This document shows, one piece after another, positions 1 through 4,523 of a stretch of DNA of 5,309 nt; positions within the stretch are counted from its first letter, which is position 1; every line of letters starts with the position of its first letter. Below the pieces are notes generated by a model. The model was not told where the DNA came from and made no database searches. It saw nothing but the letters and a program-made list of their open reading frames with translations. Origin of the DNA: an uncultured Catenibacterium sp. (GTDB lineage: Bacteria; Bacillota_I; Bacilli_A; Erysipelotrichales; Coprobacillaceae); contig CAAFPB010000197.1 in the NCBI GenBank assembly GCA_900764725.1, positions 1 to 5,309 of the forward strand. Direction: 5' to 3'. The position numbers were made by a program, and so were the translations under genes.

Positions 1-21
1 AGACGTGTGCTCTTCCGATCT
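1..21 (+). other. Illumina sequencing adapter remnant (artefact)
   Basis: The first 21 bases, beginning AGACGTGTGCTCTTCC and ending GATCT, match the 3' end of the standard Illumina TruSeq read-2 adapter as I know it. Genomic sequence therefore starts at about base 22. Any reading frame that continues through 1-21 is artificial. It also shows the left edge is a contig end, not a natural boundary. Confidence 0.95.
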
Positions 22-66
22 TAGCTAAACATATTAAGAATGGATTGGAAGAAGAATTGAATCATT

Positions 67-93
67 TAGTTGTCGCAAATTTTGCGACAACTA
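67..93. promoter_or_regulatory. Perfect 27-bp palindrome, probable operator upstream of the SdpI-family gene
   Basis: Left arm TAGTTGTCGCAAA (67-79), a central T at 80, and right arm TTTGCGACAACTA (81-93) are perfect 13-bp inverted repeats. The site ends 33 bases before the first ATG of the cassette and 17 bases before its ribosome site. That position suits a dimeric repressor operator or a 5'-leader hairpin. No T-run follows the right arm, so it is not a standard terminator. The 9-mer TTGCGACAA of the right arm recurs at 912-920 before the third gene. The binding protein is unknown. SdpI genes are often preceded by an ArsR-type autorepressor (SdpR), so an upstream regulator lost at the contig edge is a reasonable guess. 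Confidence 0.7.
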
Positions 94-126
94 CTTCTAA
101 ATACGGTATAAAGGGAGGTAGATCTT

Positions 127-495
127 ATGTATGTATTATTCGTATGTAATTTGTTGATTCCTGTTGTTGTGATTATAACAGGAAGAATCATGTGGAATCA
201 TTACCCAAAAAATATAAATGGTTTAGTAGGATACAGAACAACTCGTTCAATGAAAAATATGGATACATGGAGATTTGCGAATGAGCACTGTGGAAGACTT
301 TGGTATAAGATGGGGTTATTCATGCTTGTTTTTTCAATTCTTGTTTCTGTATTACTATTACGTAGTAATGACAATACATATAGTATGATTTCTCTTATCT
401 TTGTCCTATTGCAATGTGTTATTCTAATTGTATCAATTATTCCAACGGAGATTGCTTTGAAAAAGGTATTTAACGAAGATGGAACAAGAAAGTAA
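127..495 (+). CDS. SdpI/YhfL-family integral membrane protein (possible toxin immunity)
   Basis: A 122-aa membrane protein. A hydrophobic N-terminal segment (residues 2-22) leads into the family signature NGLVGYRTTRSM (31-42), then DTWRFAN (46-52). Two further membrane segments follow (about 60-79 and 86-106), and the tail PTEIALKKVFNEDG is typical of the family. This corresponds to the SdpI C-terminal domain without the extra N-terminal helices of full-length Bacillus SdpI, as in many short YhfL-like members. In Bacillus, SdpI protects against the SdpC toxin and sequesters the repressor SdpR; short homologues are mostly uncharacterised. The start is supported by AAGGGAGGT at 111-119, 7 bases before ATG. 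It is first of three co-directional genes and lies just downstream of the 67-93 palindrome. No SdpC-like toxin gene is visible, so the immunity role is inference. Confidence 0.88.
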   Translation: MYVLFVCNLLIPVVVIITGRIMWNHYPKNINGLVGYRTTRSMKNMDTWRFANEHCGRLWYKMGLFMLVFSILVSVLLLRSNDNTYSMISLIFVLLQCVILIVSIIPTEIALKKVFNEDGTRK

Positions 496-518
496 ATCAA
501 AATGAGAGGTGATAATAA

Positions 519-908
519 TTGGAATTAAACATTAACTCGCCTGCTTATTTTACGCAGCAATATGGCGTAAATGAAAGTGTGTATTACTATTGCCAAAAAT
601 GTCGTGAATACTTCAAAGATAAGGAATATAGCGAGAATTTGAAAACAATTGGGATATGTCCCCAATGTGCCCCAAAGGATTTGTATCAAAAGGGAATGTG
701 GAAAGAAAGGGTTAAACTTATTGGAAATGGAAGTTGTGCCAGTATTGATATTAGAATAGATTTTGATCAATATTATAATGCGACGGATGAAGAAAAGGTT
801 GTCATTATTAAAAATACTATTATGAGAGCTGTAAAAAAAGTTAAAACTAAAGGTAAGTTTGACTATGAAAGTTTTTGTCGAGATTTACAGAATGTTACAG
901 AGAACTAA
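519..908 (+). CDS. Uncharacterised 129-aa protein with two CxxC pairs
   Basis: I do not recognise this family with confidence. It starts at TTG, with AGAGGTGAT (505-513) just upstream; an ATG at 502 gives only eight codons and the next in-frame Met is residue 60, so TTG is the sensible start. No signal peptide or membrane segment is seen. The N-terminal part begins ELNINSPAYFTQQYGV. Cys pairs CQKC (25-28) and CPQC (47-50), 18 residues apart, could form a zinc-ribbon-like or redox site. The C-terminal half has a strand-like SIDIRIDFDQYY stretch and then a Lys-rich, probably helical segment (about 89-125). I vaguely recall similar clostridial proteins near secretion or immunity loci, but I cannot name a family. 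It lies 23 bases after the SdpI-family gene, with which it is probably cotranscribed. Confidence 0.75.
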   Translation: MELNINSPAYFTQQYGVNESVYYYCQKCREYFKDKEYSENLKTIGICPQCAPKDLYQKGMWKERVKLIGNGSCASIDIRIDFDQYYNATDEEKVVIIKNTIMRAVKKVKTKGKFDYESFCRDLQNVTEN

Positions 909-909
909 T

Positions 910-922
910 TATTGCGACAATA
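910..922. promoter_or_regulatory. Short inverted repeat sharing TTGCGACAA with the upstream palindrome
   Basis: TATTG (910-914), CGA, CAATA (918-922) forms a small inverted repeat directly after the stop of the 129-aa gene and before the ribosome site of the DUF4177 gene. Its core TTGCGACAA (912-920) is identical to 82-90 in the large palindrome, in the same orientation. It may be a secondary, weaker site for the same regulator. A chance match is possible, because the arms are only five bases. Confidence 0.4.
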
Positions 923-948
923 TCAAGTTCATGAAAGGAGAATAAATT

Positions 949-1155
949 ATGTATAAGTATGCATATGAAACTGTAAGCTGTAAACTAAGTGGCTATGGAC
1001 TAGATGCAGGTACTGTATATCGTATTGATGATTATCGTTCTATTATTGAGAAAAGAGCTTTACAAGGATGGCGATATGTTGGATATATTCCTGTAAAGCA
1101 GCGTGGAACTGGACACATACAGGAAATGGATTTAGTTTTTGAAAAGGAAGAATAA
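949..1155 (+). CDS. DUF4177-like small protein
   Basis: A 68-aa soluble protein. The YRSIIEKRALQGWRYVGYIP stretch (29-48) has the pattern of the DUF4177 family: a short helix ending in an aromatic Gly-Trp-Arg turn, followed by a strand. The C-terminal EMDLVFEKEE matches the closing strand of the fold. The molecular role of DUF4177 proteins is not established. AAAGGAG at 934-940 lies 8 bases before ATG, a strong site. It is third in the cassette, 40 bases after the preceding gene, and 22 bases before a terminator hairpin, so it ends the transcription unit. Family assignment is from motif memory; cellular function is unknown. Confidence 0.82.
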   Translation: MYKYAYETVSCKLSGYGLDAGTVYRIDDYRSIIEKRALQGWRYVGYIPVKQRGTGHIQEMDLVFEKEE

Positions 1156-1177
1156 AAAAACTGGTATTAAGTTAAAC

Positions 1178-1214
1178 AAAAAACCTCTTTGATTTTGAAA
1201 TCGAAGAGGTTTTT
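1178..1214. terminator. Bidirectional Rho-independent terminator
   Basis: CCTCTT (1184-1189), T, GATTT (1191-1195) pairs with AAATC (1198-1202), G, AAGAGG (1204-1209), with one T-G wobble in the stem. TTTTT follows at 1210-1214, and the six A residues at 1178-1183 give a U-run on the minus strand. It therefore ends the rightward cassette and can also stop transcription from the converging TetR gene. Confidence 0.88.
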
Positions 1215-1299
1215 CATTAAATCGTTTATCTAAAGATACGACAGAAGACTCTCTATTCTATATTAAGTCATAGTAGTTTGCATTACTATTATTATGGTT

Positions 1300-1839
1300 C
1301 TAATTGTTCATGCTCATTCCGTTTTTTACGAATAATTTAATTGTATTAAGAGCAATCTCATCGTCCATATCTGCATTTGCAATTCCTAATATACCATGAA
1401 ATACAAACAATAAAAGAGCTACTATTTTTGTGTAGTCTTCTGGATTAATATGCTTTTCTTTAAGTTCTTTTTCTATTTGTTCTTTTAATTTTTGTAGGAA
1501 CTCAGTATTTTTGTTTACATTTTGAGATATTTTTGCGATATTACAGTCCTTTAGATTACGGTATAGATTATCAATAAAGAGGTCTGAGTTGGTATATAAT
1601 AATTGAACTTGATCTAGATTTTTTATTATATTGTCTATGTTTTCCATCTCTAAAGTATTAATTAAATCTGGTAAAGTCTCATAGTGGGCATAGAAAGTAG
1701 TCTTGTTTATTTCGGCTCTTTCAGTAAGTTCTTTAACAGTTATTCTGCTGATATCTTTTTCTTGTAAAAGTTCATGAAACGTTTTACGTATTGCTCTTTC
1801 TGTTTTTATATATCGCAGATCATGTTTTATATTTTTCAA
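1300..1839 (-). CDS. TetR/AcrR-family transcriptional regulator (first)
   Basis: A DNA-binding repressor of the TetR type, about 179 aa. Counting from the TTG start, the N-terminal helix-turn-helix covers about residues 33-53, with the diagnostic ITVKELTERAEINKTTFYAH run. The C-terminal ligand or dimer domain ends with FHGILGIANADMDDEI, typical of the family. Start choice: an in-frame ATG at 1848-1846 gives 182 aa, but AAAAGGAG (1856-1849) touches that ATG with no spacing. The TTG at 1839-1837 has 9 bases of spacing and is preferred. The gene is divergent from the TMEM175-like/DUF4097 operon, and three copies of TTATCCAACT lie in the shared region, so autoregulation and control of that operon are likely. 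The inducer cannot be read from sequence. Confidence 0.9.
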   Translation of the reverse strand: MKNIKHDLRYIKTERAIRKTFHELLQEKDISRITVKELTERAEINKTTFYAHYETLPDLINTLEMENIDNIIKNLDQVQLLYTNSDLFIDNLYRNLKDCNIAKISQNVNKNTEFLQKLKEQIEKELKEKHINPEDYTKIVALLLFVFHGILGIANADMDDEIALNTIKLFVKNGMSMNN

Positions 1840-1859
1840 ATTTAACATCTCCTTTTATC

Positions 1860-1900
1860 TTATCCAACTTTTCAATTTTATAAAGTAGTTTATCCAACTA
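1860..1900. promoter_or_regulatory. Twin operator boxes in the TetR/TMEM175 divergent region
   Basis: TTATCCAACT occurs at 1860-1869 and 1890-1899, exactly 30 bases (about three helical turns) apart. The second copy lies in a palindrome, TAGTT-TATCC-AACTA (1886-1900). Between them, the minus strand carries TTTATAAAAT, a possible -10 for the TetR gene without a convincing -35. The spacing suggests two dimers bound on the same DNA face. The repressor is inferred to be the adjacent TetR protein. Confidence 0.6.
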
Positions 1901-1919
1901 TTTGGTGGCTATTTGCTGA

Positions 1920-1948
1920 TTGTAAAAATGTATTTCATCTTTTATTAT
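1920..1948 (+). promoter_or_regulatory. Candidate promoter of the TMEM175-like/DUF4097 operon
   Basis: TTGTAA (1920-1925), a 17-base spacer, and TATTAT (1943-1948) match the sigma-A consensus at 4/6 and 5/6 positions. Transcription would begin near 1955, so translation of the first gene must start downstream. This agrees with the TTG start at 2003 and argues against the longer frame starting at 1913. Confidence 0.5.
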
Positions 1949-1968
1949 AGCCATATGTTAAAAATAAA

Positions 1969-1986
1969 CAACTTGAAGTTGGATAA
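1969..1986. promoter_or_regulatory. Third operator box, inverted, in the operon leader
   Basis: AGTTGGATAA (1977-1986) is the exact reverse complement of the boxes at 1860 and 1890. It overlaps a perfect inverted repeat, CAACTT-G-AAGTTG (1969-1981). It sits between the predicted transcription start and the ribosome site GAGGGGG (1988-1994), where a bound repressor would block elongation. Confidence 0.6.
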
Positions 1987-2002
1987 CGAGGGGGATGATT
2001 AC

Positions 2003-2836
2003 TTGAAAGAAAACTTTTTTACATCAAATGCAAATAAATGGTCTGATAAGATTATGCATCGTACAGAAGCATTTTTTGATGCAGTAATAGCTATAGCAAT
2101 AACAATGATTGCTCTTGAAATTTCATTGCCAGATATAGAAGTATTTGACTATATAGCATTTAAAATGCTTTGTCAGGAAACAACTATTTATTTTATCAGT
2201 TTTATTGCTCTTGCAAGCATATGGACAGTTCATGCATGGATTTATGCAGCAAATGATTGTCTTGGGAAACCACTGGATATCTTTATCAATATCATATTGA
2301 TGTTTTTTATTACATTGTTTCCAGTATTTACAAAACTTTTATCTACGGTTTCTGGAACATTTTTAAGTTTAATCTATCTTGGATGTTACATTATCATGGA
2401 AATTCTGCTGCTGTTTCTTCTGATCAATGCAAACCATATTTCAAGTCAGGAGAAGCTGGCAGTATTTCATGACATTCCAGAATTATTAGAAATATCACAA
2501 AAACAAACTTCTGATCTGAATAACGCTTTACTAAAAGAGAGAATGCAACTTTTGAAAAAATATTCAGGTGATCCCTCAGCATTTCCGCTTTTATATCAAG
2601 AAATGGTTGCAAATCTGCCATTAGCGGTTCAAAGAAAAATTACAGACAGAGAACAAAAACAGCGAACACAGAAAACAATGCTGATTCTTTTTTTTACTAT
2701 ATCGTTTTTAGTTGTTACTGCTTCAGTTTTATCAATGATGTGGAATCCTTATCTGAGTTATATTTTTTCAACTGTTGGAATTATTATATTTATAATTTGT
2801 AGTATTATTTTACGCTATAAAGAAAGGGGCTGTTAA
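2003..2836 (+). CDS. TMEM175/DUF1211-family six-TM membrane protein (possible K+ channel)
   Basis: About 277 aa from a TTG start preceded by GAGGGGG (1988-1994, 8-base spacing). The frame stays open upstream to 1913, but that part has no ribosome site and contains the promoter and operator. TM1 carries RTEAFFDAVIAIAITMIALEI (residues 20-40), which matches the TMEM175 signature R-x-x-x-F-S-D followed by an Ile/Leu-rich pore helix; here the Ser is Phe and the usual Gly after Asp is Ala. TM2 ends SIWTVHAWIYAAND, like the family's W-x-x-H segment. Further membrane helices lie near 91-112, 120-141, 225-246 and 250-270, with a charged loop at about 142-224. Bacterial homologues are six-TM K+ channels working as tetramers. 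Whether this divergent one conducts is open. It is followed two bases later by the DUF4097 gene. Confidence 0.82.
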   Translation: MKENFFTSNANKWSDKIMHRTEAFFDAVIAIAITMIALEISLPDIEVFDYIAFKMLCQETTIYFISFIALASIWTVHAWIYAANDCLGKPLDIFINIILMFFITLFPVFTKLLSTVSGTFLSLIYLGCYIIMEILLLFLLINANHISSQEKLAVFHDIPELLEISQKQTSDLNNALLKERMQLLKKYSGDPSAFPLLYQEMVANLPLAVQRKITDREQKQRTQKTMLILFFTISFLVVTASVLSMMWNPYLSYIFSTVGIIIFIICSIILRYKERGC

Positions 2837-2838
2837 AA

Positions 2839-3534
2839 ATGAGCTTAAAGCAAAGAAAATACGAATTAAATCAGGTTATGAAAATCGAGGTGAACTGTAA
2901 AATATTCAAAATACGTATTGTAGAATCACCATCAGAGCAGATTGAATTTTCCTGGAGTGACTCTGTAATGCGAACATTGGAGATTAAAGAAAATAATGGA
3001 ACTATTTCAGTTGTAGATCATGCGTCTATAGGAATTTATGGAACCCTTGCTTTGATAAATCTGAAAAAAGATGCGCAGCTTTTAATAAAATTGCCTAAAG
3101 CATATAGTGGAAAAGTCACCTTACAGACAAGAGAAGAAATTGTTCATGTGACTGATGTTAATTTTCAGGGGAATCTAGGCGTTTCTACAAGTACAGGTAA
3201 AATCTTATTAGAAAATGTTGCAGCAAGATTAATCGATATTCGAGCTAATGTCGGAAAAACAAATTGTTATGGAATCGATGCATCTGATGCAATATATATT
3301 TCATCGACAAGAGGAAATATTATTTGTAATCTATGTGGAGAAGAAAGTGAGTATACTATTTCTTGTACTACGAGTAACCACAGAAATAATATATCAGGAA
3401 CTTATGGTGATGGTAAGAAAAGTATTCAGTTGAATTCTGAACATGGAGAAATACGATATACTTGTCTTAATGGAAAAGCTACTATGAAACCAAGAAGTCG
3501 CTATAATAGAAGACATTCGTTTAAAGAATGGTAG
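2839..3534 (+). CDS. DUF4097-family beta-strand-repeat protein
   Basis: A 231-aa protein of repeated short beta strands. Runs such as GKVTLQTREEIVHVTDVNFQ, then GVSTSTGKILLENVAARLIDIRANVGKT and YISSTRGNIICNLCG, show the turn-strand-turn period of DUF4097/putative adhesin proteins, which fold as a beta-solenoid. There is no signal peptide, LPXTG or membrane segment, so it probably lies in the cytoplasm or on the inner membrane face. The C-terminal tail (about 216-231) is very basic and may bind membrane or nucleic acid. ATG lies 2 bases after the preceding stop, with AAAGGGG at 2823-2829 (9-base spacing) inside the upstream gene, so the two genes are tightly coupled. DUF4097 genes often sit beside small membrane proteins and regulators of envelope stress. 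The exact function is unknown. Confidence 0.8.
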   Translation: MSLKQRKYELNQVMKIEVNCKIFKIRIVESPSEQIEFSWSDSVMRTLEIKENNGTISVVDHASIGIYGTLALINLKKDAQLLIKLPKAYSGKVTLQTREEIVHVTDVNFQGNLGVSTSTGKILLENVAARLIDIRANVGKTNCYGIDASDAIYISSTRGNIICNLCGEESEYTISCTTSNHRNNISGTYGDGKKSIQLNSEHGEIRYTCLNGKATMKPRSRYNRRHSFKEW

Positions 3535-3730
3535 TTCGCTTACAACGTCATATCAGTTTTGTATTCGGTAGAAGAGACTAAATATATCTTTGTTCTTTAT
3601 TTGTCAGTAAATGACCGCATTAGATCAATAGTTTATGGCTCTGAATTATTTGATTGGCTATTATTCTAGTAAGAGTAATGTGGTGTATGTACATGCAAAT
3701 TACCAGAAAATGAATCTATGCTAAATAAAA
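3535..3730. other. Intergenic region between converging genes, no feature recognised
   Basis: This AT-rich stretch separates the ends of the DUF4097 gene and the second TetR gene. I see no reading frame with a ribosome site, no convincing stem followed by a T-run, and no tRNA-like fold. A short palindromic TGTATGTACATGCA is present near 3685-3698. Terminators for both flanking genes are expected here but are not evident. Confidence 0.5.
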
Positions 3731-4237
3731 CTACAACATGCCATTCATATTAAGTAGTGAAGTCATAGTTTCAGCTGATTCACACATACCACGTTTAATC
3801 CATTCTTCTATCCATCCTAGTATACCATTTGCGATAAATACAAGAGTATATGCTGTAATATTATCCATTGTTTCTAAAGGACCATAAATGCTAAGATAAC
3901 TTTCTTTAAATAAATAAAACAAACCACGTTTTTGAATTAAAACTAAAATATCGCTATATTGTTTTAAGTACATAAATAAGTGTCCGAATAACTCAGAATT
4001 AGAATCTGATGCTTGTTGCTTCCAACTATTGTCCCATTCTGATAGCAGCTGATAGAAATATTTTTTTATAATATCTTCTCTATCAGTGTAGTTTCTATAG
4101 AATGAATTACGACTTACTTGAGCTTTTTTTGTTAATTCTCCAATATTGATATCAGATAATTCTTTTTCTTTTAGTAGTTCTAATAATGCATTTGTAATTT
4201 GTTGTTTGACATAAGTGTTTTTATCCTGATTGTTCAT
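3731..4237 (-). CDS. TetR/AcrR-family transcriptional regulator (second)
   Basis: About 168 aa starting MNNQDKNTYVKQQ. The helix-turn-helix lies at about residues 30-50 (INIGELTKKAQVSRNSFYRNY). The C-terminal end FIANGILGWIEEWIKRGM resembles the DhaS-like TetR C-terminal domain. Start choice: an in-frame ATG at 4267 would add ten residues but has no ribosome site, whereas AAGGGAG lies 12 bases before the ATG at 4237-4235. That spacing is long and is discussed with the leader hairpin. The gene is divergent from the 44-aa protein/esterase operon, and inverted TGGTACA-type boxes cover its promoter and leader, so self-repression and control of the esterase operon are likely. The ligand is unknown. 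Confidence 0.88.
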   Translation of the reverse strand: MNNQDKNTYVKQQITNALLELLKEKELSDINIGELTKKAQVSRNSFYRNYTDREDIIKKYFYQLLSEWDNSWKQQASDSNSELFGHLFMYLKQYSDILVLIQKRGLFYLFKESYLSIYGPLETMDNITAYTLVFIANGILGWIEEWIKRGMCESAETMTSLLNMNGML

Positions 4238-4238
4238 G

Positions 4239-4267
4239 ATGGTACAAATCTCCCTTGTTTGTACCAT
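4239..4267. promoter_or_regulatory. Perfect inverted repeat enclosing the ribosome site of the second TetR gene
   Basis: ATGGTACAAA (4239-4248) and TTTGTACCAT (4258-4267) are perfect 10-bp arms around a 9-base centre. On the minus strand the centre holds AAGGGAG, the probable Shine-Dalgarno, and the start codon begins one base after the stem. As DNA it is a plausible TetR operator. As RNA it would form a hairpin showing the ribosome site in its loop. The ATGGTACA part recurs at 4300-4307. Confidence 0.7.
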
Positions 4268-4291
4268 TTTTTTTATTAACTGGATTTCAAG

Positions 4292-4320
4292 ATAATGTGA
4301 TGGTACATTTGTTACATCAA
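4292..4320 (-). promoter_or_regulatory. Candidate promoter of the second TetR gene with embedded operator
   Basis: Reading the minus strand, TTGATG (4320-4315), a 17-base spacer and CATTAT (4297-4292) each match four consensus positions. The imperfect palindrome TGATGGTA...TTACATCA (4298-4319) fills the spacer and the -35, a classic steric-block position. A second symmetric element, CATTTG-N6-CAAATG (4306-4323), overlaps it. Transcription would begin near 4285, upstream of the 4239-4267 repeat. Confidence 0.5.
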
Positions 4321-4321
4321 A

Positions 4322-4330
4322 TGGTATATA
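4322..4330 (+). promoter_or_regulatory. Weak candidate extended -10 for the 44-aa/esterase operon
   Basis: TGG followed by TATATA (4325-4330) resembles an extended -10 (TGnTATAAT). The -35 position, GGTACA (4302-4307), fits poorly and lies inside the operator. No better rightward promoter was found between 4268 and 4388. Confidence 0.3.
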
Positions 4331-4388
4331 AATAACATTAGAATGTCAAGTATGTACTAAAAATGATTAAGGAAACGAGGGAGAAGAT

Positions 4389-4523
4389 ATGTCAATTACT
4401 ACAAAAAGAGTCATACTCATTTCAATTATTGTTGTTATAGCGTTTATTTTAGGAAGATTAGCTGTAAGAGCACTTATGAATTTTCTTTTAGGAGGAACGC
4501 TGTTTGGAGGAAATATTTTATGA
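4389..4523 (+). CDS. 44-aa single-pass membrane small protein
   Basis: A short gene with strong support: GAGGGAG (4377-4383) lies 5 bases before ATG, and its stop TGA overlaps the next gene's ATG as ATGA (4520-4523). The product begins MSITTKRVILISIIVVIAF. After a short basic N-terminus (Lys6, Arg7) comes one hydrophobic helix (about 8-22), then GRLAVRALMN and a Gly-rich, Phe-containing tail (LLGGTLFGGNIL). It is probably a one-helix inner-membrane protein, partner or leader of the esterase encoded next. No family is recognised. The tail codons also carry the esterase ribosome site GGAGG (4506-4510), so the two are translationally coupled. Confidence 0.72.
   Translation: MSITTKRVILISIIVVIAFILGRLAVRALMNFLLGGTLFGGNIL

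Noticed and set aside
67..93. Palindrome read as a Rho-independent terminator
   Set aside because: Neither arm is followed by a T-run on either strand, and it stands just before the first gene of the cassette.
84..112. GCGACA (84-89) and TATAAA (107-112) as the SdpI-gene promoter
   Set aside because: Transcription would start near 119, leaving the ribosome site 111-119 out of the message.
3..149. Open frame from the left edge that could be the tail of an upstream regulator
   Set aside because: It begins in adapter sequence, runs through the perfect palindrome and overlaps the SdpI start and its ribosome site. Its C-terminal residues resemble nothing I know. A short genuine tail from base 22 cannot be excluded.
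201..770. Minus-strand frames at 201-500 and 525-770
   Set aside because: They are antisense shadows of the SdpI-like and CxxC genes, with no ribosome sites and no recognisable protein features.
1270..1289. ATAGTA/TACTAT hairpin downstream of the first TetR gene
   Set aside because: The six-base all-weak stem with an 8-base loop and no T-run is too weak to call a terminator.
2257..2621. Frames 2257-2472 (+) and 2424-2621 (-) inside the TMEM175-like gene
   Set aside because: Both lie in the coding region of a well-supported membrane protein and lack their own start signals.
3248..3433. Alternative plus-strand frame inside the DUF4097 gene
   Set aside because: It is an out-of-frame overlap, while the DUF4097 beta-repeat pattern runs continuously in the main frame.
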